Source: Pedobacter sp. ok626 (GTDB taxonomy: Bacteria; Bacteroidota; Bacteroidia; Sphingobacteriales; Sphingobacteriaceae). Taken from it: a stretch of 64,000 nucleotides of DNA. Positions 34,701 to 42,434 of the stretch are shown piece after piece. The notes under the pieces were generated by a model. It searched no databases and had not been told where the DNA came from. It worked only from the letters and a program-made list of their open reading frames with translations. How positions within the stretch are numbered: the first letter of the stretch is position 1; each line of letters begins with the position of its first letter. A program made the translations under genes and the position numbers. The stretch is taken from the NCBI RefSeq assembly GCF_900100435.1, contig NZ_FNEX01000001.1, forward strand, positions 544,624-608,623, in the 5' to 3' direction.

Positions 34701-35263
34701 CGTCGGGTAATGAATTGTTCCAAACACTGAATGGAGACGTTACTACAATATACAATCCTGCTGACCAGATGATTGTTGGCGATGAAACACCGACGTTACA
34801 GGGAACTTTTGGTACGAATATGGAGATTAATGGTATTGGTTTTAACGTTTACCTGCGCTTCAATTTTGGGGGTGACTCTTATAATCAAACGTTGATTGAC
34901 AGGGTAGAGAATGTGAATGTTAATTATTATAATGTGGACAGTAGGGTAGCCAGCGACCGTTGGCAGAAACCTGGCGATGTTGCCTTCTTTAAAGGGATTT
35001 TGGATTACACCGGAACACCATTAAATCAAGCCAGGACTTATGCTTCTTCAAGATTTGTGCAAAAGAACAATTTCCTGGCCGGTGAAAGTGCATCTGTATA
35101 CTATCGTTTTGCTGACAAACTGAATAAGAAACTGGGGTTGCAAAATACAAAGGTTACGTTGTTTACCAACGACCTGTTTAGACTGGGTAGTATCAAACGG
35201 GAGCGTGGTTTGGATTATCCTTTCAGTCACTCCTTTACCTTACAGTTACAAACAACATTTTAA
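31781..35263 (+). CDS. SusC/RagA-type TonB-dependent receptor with STN domain
   Basis: This 1160-residue outer-membrane transporter is the main pore of the locus. After a signal region (hydrophobic about 26-45, SSSAKGQ) comes an STN/secretin-like signalling domain (about 50-120, LIGAIKKIEQLTPFRFLYR), a CarboxypepD_reg-like domain (about 145-225, ITGTVFDAKTKDRLVGVTV), the plug (about 230-370, PDVVLRGG and ILKDAGATAIYGSRGANGVI), then the barrel ending LQLQTTF. The STN domain pairs with the FecR-like anti-sigma factor, so ligand binding should induce the locus. The ATG at 31856 is a shorter start option. Confidence 0.94.
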   Translation: MNFSANAARYGDPIFRKYQHALIYCMRITLLVSFVILLSLQMVYSSSAKGQAMENINVSIKLENEDLIGAIKKIEQLTPFRFLYRTADVKSIDNLNINARSISVAHLMEQLLAGTSLSFKQIDDRILITRYVSGKVPSLIVRENNASYALITGTVFDAKTKDRLVGVTVRIKNGSARALTDARGNFRISAEMGDILLISYIGYETQEVTVTKPVLEIRLEESAQSLKGVVVTGIFSQSKTTFTGAARTFNAQELSKVSNNNVLSALKSLDPSFQMPENLNIGSNPNVLPDVVLRGGNTLLDISTPGNSNPFNYQSAPNAPLFILDGFETTLQRVNDLDMNRIASVTILKDAGATAIYGSRGANGVIVIEQNRPVDGKLRVSYNASMTIEAPDLTGYNLLDAQGKFDLEDRSNAFIDSWNFKQDQLDLYRESRLRAVKEGVNTDWMSKPLRTGVGQKHNVYVEGGADAVSYGLSLTYDRNVGVMKSSDRTTTTANSFLSYRIKNFQFRNDLTLNFNKANNSPYGSFRQYTQLNPYWSPYNADGTLKVYLETIIDPQTGIRLTNFDNYNNLNGYIGRPLNPLYNASLNIKDQTSFRGITNNFETRWQAKEWLRLTGRLSYTTQNDESDIFLPAQHSSFAEKPTFEKGSYTKGLGKNQRIEGFLTAEANKNFDKHFLSASATLNVKENTFDTQFIRVEGFPNPTLDELILGNQYPSGGKPTGTEGISRSIGTLARVAYSYDNRYLFDATFRLDGSSLFGSDQRYAPFWSLGAGWNIKNESFLKDNDQVNEFRLRYTVGTTGSESFESFKGVTTSQYYTDREYRGIIATYLLGYGNSALAWQKTFKQNIGLDLTLFRNRLSLNANYFIEQTKGSIAFISSAPSSGFYGYYDNMGDVVNKGYELYGRFNIIANPANRNNWSVFANAFHFKNTIEKVSKTIEALNNRSNTVSSTTPLPRYAEGQSKNAIWAVKSLGIDPASGNELFQTLNGDVTTIYNPADQMIVGDETPTLQGTFGTNMEINGIGFNVYLRFNFGGDSYNQTLIDRVENVNVNYYNVDSRVASDRWQKPGDVAFFKGILDYTGTPLNQARTYASSRFVQKNNFLAGESASVYYRFADKLNKKLGLQNTKVTLFTNDLFRLGSIKRERGLDYPFSHSFTLQLQTTF

Positions 35264-35284
35264 TCGGTAAAACACCTGAAAATT

Positions 35285-36760
35285 ATGAAAAGTATAAAAT
35301 ATATAATCCCTGTTTTATTTGGCTTACTGGCAGTGTTTAGTTCCTGCAAGAAATGGCTGGATGTGAGTCCAAAAACACAGGTGAAAGAAGAGGTGCAGTT
35401 TAGCACCAGACAAGGTTTTATAGATGCCTTGTTTGGTATTTATCAAACTGCGGCAAAAACAACAGGTTATGGCAGGAATATGAGTTTTGGATTTGTAGAC
35501 ATCCTGGCTCAGCAATATTCTGGCATGTCTGTAGGTTCGCCATTTGGGACCGTAGCAAGGTACAATTATACAGATACAGCCTCAGAAAAGAGGATCAGCG
35601 AAATATTTTCAAATAGTTATGGAGCCATAGCACAAGCCAATTATATATTGAAAAATATAGATAACGGGATATTGGATCAAAGTAGCAAGCAGATTATACA
35701 AGGAGAAGCCTTGGGAATGCGTGGATTTCTACATTTTGATTTGGTGCGTTTGTTTGCTCCAATTTATAACGGAGGAGCAAACGCGACGGTTTCGTCTTTA
35801 GCGTATCTAAAGGCCTTTACGGTAGTGCCTCAATCGAGACTCCCATTAAAGGATTACCTCGATTTAATTGAATCGGATCTGAAGGCGGCAGAAGGACTAT
35901 TGTCTGCAAATCAGGATATAGATCAGATTGCCGGAAATCAAGGGAGCACAAGTGCAGATTTATTTTTGATGTTCCGTCAGAACCATTTGAATTATTGGGC
36001 CGTAAAGGCTACACTAGCCAGATTGTACCAATATAAAGGCGACAAGGTAAATGCCTTGAAGTATGCATTGGAGGTAATCAATAGTACCAAGTTTAAGTTT
36101 GTAGCTCAACCTTCATTAATTGTAGATCCGTTGCAAGTGACATCAGACCTTACATTTAGCTCAGAGCATGTGTTTTCGTTTTATGTTTCTGGGTTGAAGA
36201 AGTTGGTTGATGATTCCTTTAAATCTTCTGCCTCCTCATCTTTTTACGGCGATACACGTGATTTTTACACCGCTAAAGCTACGCTCGAATCCACCTACCA
36301 AGGTGGGATAGTAGGTTATGGAACTGATATTCGTAAGGTAGGTGTTTCCAAAAGTCTATGGAACGAGATCAATACAAGTATAGTTTACACCAAGAAATAT
36401 TATAGCGATAATGACAAGAGTGTAACACAGCGTTTAATTCCGGCCATCAGACTTTCCGAGATGTATTACATCGCTGCTGAAGCAGCACCAACTTTAGAGG
36501 ATGGGATGAAGTACCTGAACGTGGTAAGGGCAGCCCGCCTGATCCCTGAGTTACCTATACCTGCAAGTCAGGCTAATCTTGAAAGCGAGATTACGCTCGA
36601 ATATCGCAAGGAATTTTATGCTGAGGGACAGTTGTGGTATTACTACAAGCGGAAGAATATATTGAATATTCCGAATGGAGTGGCTAACCCAATGAATGCA
36701 GCAAAATATGTGTTGCCGCTTCCTAACGACGAATTGCAATTTGGATCATCTGGAATTTAA
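35285..36760 (+). CDS. SusD/RagB family nutrient-binding lipoprotein
   Basis: This 491-residue surface lipoprotein (AVFSSCKKWLDVSPKTQV, Cys about 21) caps the SusC pore and binds the ligand. It has the SusD N-terminal helical TPR-like part (EALGMRGFLHFDLVRLFAPI, about 140-160) and the C-terminal SusD domain (YRKEFYAEGQLWYYYKRKN). The gene is 21 bases after susC and 11 before the DUF4843 gene. The ligand cannot be told from sequence. Confidence 0.94.
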   Translation: MKSIKYIIPVLFGLLAVFSSCKKWLDVSPKTQVKEEVQFSTRQGFIDALFGIYQTAAKTTGYGRNMSFGFVDILAQQYSGMSVGSPFGTVARYNYTDTASEKRISEIFSNSYGAIAQANYILKNIDNGILDQSSKQIIQGEALGMRGFLHFDLVRLFAPIYNGGANATVSSLAYLKAFTVVPQSRLPLKDYLDLIESDLKAAEGLLSANQDIDQIAGNQGSTSADLFLMFRQNHLNYWAVKATLARLYQYKGDKVNALKYALEVINSTKFKFVAQPSLIVDPLQVTSDLTFSSEHVFSFYVSGLKKLVDDSFKSSASSSFYGDTRDFYTAKATLESTYQGGIVGYGTDIRKVGVSKSLWNEINTSIVYTKKYYSDNDKSVTQRLIPAIRLSEMYYIAAEAAPTLEDGMKYLNVVRAARLIPELPIPASQANLESEITLEYRKEFYAEGQLWYYYKRKNILNIPNGVANPMNAAKYVLPLPNDELQFGSSGI

Positions 36761-36771
36761 ATTAAAGAATT

Positions 36772-37464
36772 ATGAAACTATTAATATATAAAGGCTTAAT
36801 CCTTTTCGCTGCACTAGTAATATTGGCTTCTTGCAGTAAGGATAAGCAATTGATGTTTAGTGAGATGACATCTGTTTATGTGGAGGCTAGTGTAGATAGT
36901 ACTGCATATACTTTTGCTACATCTCCGGTGAGTGTAGTAAGTGATACTATAAATATTCCGTTGAGGATTATAGGTACTGCTGCAACAACCGACCGTGAGG
37001 TAACTTTTGTCCCAAAGCCGGGAGCGACTGCAAAAGAAGGTTATCATTATAAAATTGGTAAGGTTGTGATCAAAGCAAATGAATTTAGCACCTCCGTTCC
37101 TGTGTATGTTTATCGCAAACCTGGTTTAAAGGATAGTGTGGTTAGAGTAGAATTGGAACTGAAGAAAAATGCCGATTTTAATTTGGGCTTTTCAGATCAG
37201 CTAAATTATAAGATTACCATTTCCGATATTTTATCGAAACCAACAATATGGGATGCTGCATGGAGTGCATATTTTGGTACTTATTCTAAAGTGAAATTTT
37301 TGTTTTTGTTGCAAGTTACTGGAAGGACAGATTGGAACGCTTATCCTTACCCTGCTGACACCCGTTTCATGTCGCAAAGGGCTAAAAACGCTTTGCTAGA
37401 GTACAATCAGGCACATGGTGACATGATTGATGAGTTTGGCCAGGTCGTAGTGTTCCCTAATTAA
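36772..37464 (+). CDS. DUF4843 domain lipoprotein
   Basis: This 230-residue lipoprotein (ILASCSKDKQLMF, Cys about 21) is a member of DUF4843, a family found behind SusC/SusD pairs and likely exposed at the surface. The middle resembles Ig-like or Calx-beta-type beta structure (INIPLRIIGTAATTDREVTF, SVPVYVYRKPG). The TAA stop overlaps the upstream part of the PKD-like gene by one base (TTAATG), so translation is probably coupled. Its function is unknown; ligand binding is the likely role. Confidence 0.85.
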   Translation: MKLLIYKGLILFAALVILASCSKDKQLMFSEMTSVYVEASVDSTAYTFATSPVSVVSDTINIPLRIIGTAATTDREVTFVPKPGATAKEGYHYKIGKVVIKANEFSTSVPVYVYRKPGLKDSVVRVELELKKNADFNLGFSDQLNYKITISDILSKPTIWDAAWSAYFGTYSKVKFLFLLQVTGRTDWNAYPYPADTRFMSQRAKNALLEYNQAHGDMIDEFGQVVVFPN

Positions 37465-37484
37465 TGTTATTTAAAGATCAACAG

Positions 37485-39020
37485 ATGAAAACAATAAATA
37501 AAAAGATCTCCGGCATTTTATTGCTAACAGGTATGGTGTTCCTGAGTAGCTGTCATAAAGATAAAAGTACACTGGCCTTAACCGAATTGAATAAGGTAGC
37601 TCTTTCTGATCCTAAAACTTTAAATACCCTCAACGCTTTCCAGGGACAGATATTGAATCTTAAACCAACATTATCTCAGTCCTTAAGTGATAAAATGGAT
37701 CAACTTGAGTTTGAGTGGAGTGTTTATGATAACTCTACAACCAGTTCCTATGTAGTCCCGGAAGCAATCCTTTCTAAGGAATATGAACTGAAATATTTAA
37801 TAAATGGTGATCCATTTACACTTGGTCAGCACTACCTGCTGCGCTTAACCGTAAAGGATAAATCTACCGGTTTGAAGTCATTCCTAAACTATAACATCCT
37901 CATCGGTAATAAATATGGTACAGGTTGGTTAGTGTTAGAAGACAAAGCTGGGAAAGGTGACCTATCGTTTGTATTTACTGATAATTCAGTGGAGCATGGG
38001 ATTTATTCGGATCGGAACACAACCCCATTGATTGGCCCTAAAAAACTGGAGTTGACACCTTTTGCAATTACTGATGACATTTCCGCTTCTGGAAAACGTT
38101 TGTATATTTTGGCTGATAATGGAAGCCAGGAATACAACTACCTCACTATGGTGAAGAAGTTTGACTATGCATTTGAGTTTTTTAGTGCGCCTGCTATTAT
38201 CAAACCGCAAGTGATGACCTGGACGAGTCCAAGCACTAACAGTGCAAATAGGTCAGGTGGATTGGGAGTTGTAATCAATAATGGCAAAATGCACTCGAAC
38301 CTGATTGGTGGATTTCCGGGTATAAAAAAATGGGGTGATGTAGCGCTTACTCCAGAAGGAAATACGAATTACAATCTGGCGCCTTTTGCAACGGGTGGTA
38401 ATAGCTACCCAGCCATTGTTTATGACAATACAGCAAAACGGTTTTATTCTGTAAGGGGATATAGCCCTACACCAATTGCAGGTTCATTGGAAGCCTTTCC
38501 TTCAGCGGCAAGTACAGAGTTTGATATGAACAATGTAGGGATGACCATGATCTTTCAGGATTCAGCAGATGTGGTGAAGGAGTTTAATGCGATTATGAAA
38601 GATAATAACAATCAAGCCTACCTGTTGAGGTATAAAACGGAGAAAACCGATGCTGCACCACGCATCACCCTTAAGAAGGAGTTGATGAATGCTCCCGGCA
38701 TTTTAAATTACACTGCTGCATCAGGTTCAACAAGCACCCCTCACATCTACTATGGAAATGCTAACTCGGTTTCGAGGTACGAAACCAGTTCTAATACAGT
38801 TGTGGAGACATATACTTTCCCGGCAGCAGAACAGGTGACAAGCATAAAGTATGCTAAGTATACTTCGGGAAGTACCAGTGCCAGATTATTGGTGGCGACC
38901 TGGAACGGAACAGAGGGGAAACTGTACTACTTTACGATCACAAACGTAGGTGGTATGGGCTCTTATACCAATGTGTTTAATGGCTTTGGTAAGATCGTAG
39001 ATCTGGCTTATAAATACTAA
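37485..39020 (+). CDS. PKD-like family lipoprotein
   Basis: This 511-residue lipoprotein starts at the ATG 37485 (signal MKTINKKISGILLLTGMVFL, then SSC with the lipid Cys near 24); an in-frame ATG seven codons upstream would overlap the DUF4843 stop. The N-terminal part (about 35-140) looks PKD-like. The rest is beta-rich with repeated short units resembling a beta-propeller (about 150-500). It is the accessory surface protein usually seen with DUF4843 in Bacteroidota transport loci. No catalytic motif is visible. Confidence 0.85.
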   Translation: MKTINKKISGILLLTGMVFLSSCHKDKSTLALTELNKVALSDPKTLNTLNAFQGQILNLKPTLSQSLSDKMDQLEFEWSVYDNSTTSSYVVPEAILSKEYELKYLINGDPFTLGQHYLLRLTVKDKSTGLKSFLNYNILIGNKYGTGWLVLEDKAGKGDLSFVFTDNSVEHGIYSDRNTTPLIGPKKLELTPFAITDDISASGKRLYILADNGSQEYNYLTMVKKFDYAFEFFSAPAIIKPQVMTWTSPSTNSANRSGGLGVVINNGKMHSNLIGGFPGIKKWGDVALTPEGNTNYNLAPFATGGNSYPAIVYDNTAKRFYSVRGYSPTPIAGSLEAFPSAASTEFDMNNVGMTMIFQDSADVVKEFNAIMKDNNNQAYLLRYKTEKTDAAPRITLKKELMNAPGILNYTAASGSTSTPHIYYGNANSVSRYETSSNTVVETYTFPAAEQVTSIKYAKYTSGSTSARLLVATWNGTEGKLYYFTITNVGGMGSYTNVFNGFGKIVDLAYKY

Positions 39021-39051
39021 TCAACTAAAATTTTATATAAAAATTACGAGT

Positions 39052-40167
39052 ATGAAACTAAAAATAATGAAATACAACCTGCTTGCGAAAGTACTTCTAA
39101 CGGCTTTAAGCCCATTTGCATTATGGAGTACAGTATGCGCGCAGACAGCAGGTCCCTACCAGATAAATGGTCAAATTGAAGGGCTGGGCGATCAAAAAGT
39201 ATACCTAAGCAGAAGCTATTCTGGTAAAGATCTAACTGACTCTGTAGTGGCACAGAATGGTGTTTTCAGTTTTAAGGGAACTACCCCCGGCACCTTAATA
39301 TATGGCTTAAGGCTAGGTAAACAATTTATGAGCATTGCAGTACAGCCCAACGAACAGATAAAAGTTGAAGGTACTTTAAGCAAGCTGAATGAGGTGAAAG
39401 TAACCGGAGCGAAGGAGCAAAAAGTATGGAAAGAGTGGGGGAAAACCTGGGGCGTAATATCTGGTCGTGCAGGACAGCTTTATAAGGCCCTGGATAGTAT
39501 TGGTGAAAAAGGAGACCGGACAGCTGTAAATGCTGAATTTGAAAAACTCAGTTTAAGACTAATCGATTCTGTAGAGCATTTTGTTAAAAGACATCCTTCT
39601 TCGGCAATTAGCCCATATATTATCACTGATCGTTTTGTGACTTATCCGAATCCTGAAAAGGCGCAGAGCACTTATGCTTTATTAACTGCAGTAAGTAAAA
39701 ATTCTATTTATGGTAAAGAACTTGGTAATGCCTTAAAGATCGGTGCAAAAACAGGGATAGGTGTAAAACCTGATTTTACATTGCCTGATAAGGATGGTAA
39801 ACCAATCAAATTATCAGCTTTGAAGGGTAAAGTGGTGCTGGTAGATTTTTGGGCTTCCTGGTGTGGCCCATGTAGAAAAGAGAATCCAAATCTGGTAAAG
39901 GCTTATTCGAAGTATCATGATAAAGGATTTGAGATCTTGGGCATTTCTTTGGATGATAAAAAAGACAATTGGTTAAAAGCTATAGACGCTGATAAATTGA
40001 CCTGGCTACATGCCTCTGATTTAAAAGGCTGGAAAAGTGATTTGGCTCAGGAGTATGGCATCAGGTCTATTCCAATGAACTTCCTGGTAGATGCCAATGG
40101 AAAGATCATCGCAAAAGATCTTCGCGGAGAAGAATTGGAAAAGAAGCTTTCAACCGTATTTAAATAA
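39052..40167 (+). CDS. TlpA-like periplasmic thiol-disulfide oxidoreductase
   Basis: This 371-residue exported protein has a signal peptide (to about residue 30, VCAQ), a DUF4369-like N-terminal domain (about 33-110), a helical linker, and a C-terminal AhpC/TSA-Redoxin thioredoxin fold with the active site WCGPC (C271 and C274). It would reduce or isomerise disulfides in the periplasm. It lies 31 bases after the PKD-like gene and ends the SusCD operon, so its client may be a protein or ligand of that locus. Confidence 0.92.
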   Translation: MKLKIMKYNLLAKVLLTALSPFALWSTVCAQTAGPYQINGQIEGLGDQKVYLSRSYSGKDLTDSVVAQNGVFSFKGTTPGTLIYGLRLGKQFMSIAVQPNEQIKVEGTLSKLNEVKVTGAKEQKVWKEWGKTWGVISGRAGQLYKALDSIGEKGDRTAVNAEFEKLSLRLIDSVEHFVKRHPSSAISPYIITDRFVTYPNPEKAQSTYALLTAVSKNSIYGKELGNALKIGAKTGIGVKPDFTLPDKDGKPIKLSALKGKVVLVDFWASWCGPCRKENPNLVKAYSKYHDKGFEILGISLDDKKDNWLKAIDADKLTWLHASDLKGWKSDLAQEYGIRSIPMNFLVDANGKIIAKDLRGEELEKKLSTVFK

Positions 40168-40180
40168 GTATTAAAGTATA

Positions 40181-40226
40181 TAACAACAGCGCCCGGACAT
40201 GTAATGTGCCCGGGCGCTGTCGTTAT
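40181..40226. terminator. Strong bidirectional terminator
   Basis: An 11-bp perfect GC-rich stem (ACAGCGCCCGG 40186-40196 with CCGGGCGCTGT 40210-40220) carries an extra ACAT/ATGT helix in its loop and TAAC/GTTA pairing outside. It lies between the convergent TlpA and DPP-IV genes and serves the SusCD operon, possibly also the opposite strand. The T run is short (TTATATTT). Confidence 0.85.
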
Positions 40227-40258
40227 ATTTATTCCTAAGGGAAAATGCCGCTTTCCTA

Positions 40259-42430
40259 TTATTTACCCCCTGGAGGGCAGTATTGTTGTAAGAATTTGGT
40301 GTAAGTGAGCGACAAATGTTCTGACGTGCCTTCACCTTCATTAATACTATGTGTTCTGTTTGGGTACGACATCATCTGGAACATTTTTCTGTTTTTGATC
40401 AATTCATTAATCAACATTTCAGCATTCTGATAATGAACATTGTCATCACCCGTTCCATGGATATACAATAAATTTCCTTTCAGGTTTTTAGCATAAGTAA
40501 CTGGAGAACCTTTTATATAAGCTTCTTTTGTAACCAATGGAGAACCCATATAACGTTCCTGGTAAATATTGTCGTAGGTTAATTGATTACCTACTGCTGC
40601 AATGGCAATACCGGTTTTATAAATCTCAGGATACTGGAACATCAGGTTTAGCGTTGATGAACCACCACCGCTCCATCCCCATACTGCAACGCGGTTTTTG
40701 TCAATAAATGGCCATTCTATGATCTTTTTAGCAGCCATTGCCTGATCGCGGATATTCAATGTACCTATGTTTTTGTAAATGCTCTTACGCCACTCACGTC
40801 CTTTAGGAGCAGGGGCACCTCTGTTTTCAATAGAAATATAAACGTAACCATCTTTAGGCATATCTCCAGCATAAAGCCAGTTTTGACCGGCACCATAAGT
40901 GTCAGTAACGGTTTGCGCAGCCGGCTCTCCATAAACATAAAATACAACTGGATATTTTTTGGTCCGATCAAAATTGTCTGGTTTTTTCATCCAGCCATCC
41001 AGCTCAATCCCATCTTCTGTTTTTACTTTAAAAAACTCCACCTTGTTTACAGGTGCTTTTGTCCTGCCCAATTGATTGGTAATACTACCAGCCATGGTCA
41101 GGGGATTTAAAGTTGTTAGTTTCATCCATTCCGTAATACGAGGTACCAATGCACTTGTATAAGTATGGCGTGCAAATACCCCATTTGGCGAGATTTCGTA
41201 AGTATGTGTACCCGGTAAAATAGAAGGGGTAACCATCTCAGGCTTGCCACCACCGCTTAACTTAGTTTTAAATAAGTACTTCTGCGTAGCATTTAAAGGA
41301 GAAGCCATATAATACAACAGGTTGTTCTTTTCATCAACCAATGAGTTTTCTATAACGTCAAAATCTCCTTTTGTAATCAAGGTTTGTTTTTTTCCGTCTT
41401 TGCTCATTAGATAAGCATGGTGCCATCCGTCTTTCTCGCTCATCCAGATAAAATCTTTTCCTTGATTTACCCACTGCCAGTCTTTTGCTGCATCTATCCA
41501 GGCTTTGTCTGTTTCTGTGTAGATGTTATTTGCAGCCCCAGTAGCCGCATTGGCCACAAACAGTTTGCTTACATTTTGCTCCCTGTTCAATTGCTGCAAA
41601 ATAACCTCATTGGTATTAGGAATCCAATCCATTCTTGGTATATAGTTTTGGACTTTGTCACCAGACACGTTTAACCATTTAGTTTGCGCAGTGGCAATAT
41701 TAACAATACCTACTTTGCAAGATGAAGGATCTTGTCCAACCTTGGGGTACTCAACAGGAACTGTAAAAGCATAAATAGAATCCGTATTGTTGATCATTAG
41801 GAAGTTTCTGATTTTGGTCGCATCAATTTGCCAGTAAGCGATAGATTGTCCATCAGGACTCCATCTAAACCCATCCCTGCAATCAAATTCCTCTTCGTAT
41901 ACCCAGTCAAAGGTTCCGTTGATCATTCTGTCAGTTCCATCGGTTGTTAAGGCTTTAGTCGTCTTAGCCAACAAGTCATCCACGTAAAGGTTATGTTTAC
42001 TTACATAAGCAACTTTATTGCCATCGGGTGAGAATTTAGCAAACATAAGAGACGAAGCAGGTTTGTCTTTTCCTACTTGTGTAAGCGTATTAGCTTTTAA
42101 ATCGGCAACAAAATAATCACCTCTGGTTTCATAGCGCCAAACTTTTTTGCTATTGCTATAGATCAGCACTTTTGTACCGTCTTCAGAAAGTTCAAAATCA
42201 ATTATTCTACCAGGGTTAGTGCCGCTGGAATATAGTAAATCACGACTTACAATGGTCTTACGTTCATTTTGGGGAAGGGAAATAGAAACTAATTCACCAT
42301 CCATCATCTGATAGTAAGCATTTCCATCTTTTGTCCATTTAAGCTCAGGTTTGTTCTGGGCCTGAGTTTTTCCATAAAAGCCAATCAGTACGACTAATGC
42401 CAGGTTAAAAATGATGTTTCTGAAGTTCAT
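40259..42430 (-). CDS. Dipeptidyl-peptidase-IV-like S9 serine peptidase
   Basis: This exported 723-residue peptidase cleaves dipeptides, usually after Pro or Ala, from peptide N-termini. It has a signal peptide (to about residue 24), a DPPIV_N beta-propeller (about 80-460; FDWVYEEEFDCRDGFRWSPD holds the Glu pair that binds the substrate N-terminus), and the prolyl oligopeptidase domain. The catalytic Ser is S587 in GWSGGG, the Asp is in HGTGDDNVH, and the His is in NRTHSINEG. It is the last gene of a minus-strand run, 4 bases after the LTA-synthase-like gene. Confidence 0.94.
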   Translation of the reverse strand: MNFRNIIFNLALVVLIGFYGKTQAQNKPELKWTKDGNAYYQMMDGELVSISLPQNERKTIVSRDLLYSSGTNPGRIIDFELSEDGTKVLIYSNSKKVWRYETRGDYFVADLKANTLTQVGKDKPASSLMFAKFSPDGNKVAYVSKHNLYVDDLLAKTTKALTTDGTDRMINGTFDWVYEEEFDCRDGFRWSPDGQSIAYWQIDATKIRNFLMINNTDSIYAFTVPVEYPKVGQDPSSCKVGIVNIATAQTKWLNVSGDKVQNYIPRMDWIPNTNEVILQQLNREQNVSKLFVANAATGAANNIYTETDKAWIDAAKDWQWVNQGKDFIWMSEKDGWHHAYLMSKDGKKQTLITKGDFDVIENSLVDEKNNLLYYMASPLNATQKYLFKTKLSGGGKPEMVTPSILPGTHTYEISPNGVFARHTYTSALVPRITEWMKLTTLNPLTMAGSITNQLGRTKAPVNKVEFFKVKTEDGIELDGWMKKPDNFDRTKKYPVVFYVYGEPAAQTVTDTYGAGQNWLYAGDMPKDGYVYISIENRGAPAPKGREWRKSIYKNIGTLNIRDQAMAAKKIIEWPFIDKNRVAVWGWSGGGSSTLNLMFQYPEIYKTGIAIAAVGNQLTYDNIYQERYMGSPLVTKEAYIKGSPVTYAKNLKGNLLYIHGTGDDNVHYQNAEMLINELIKNRKMFQMMSYPNRTHSINEGEGTSEHLSLTYTKFLQQYCPPGGK

Positions 42431-42434
42431 TTTA

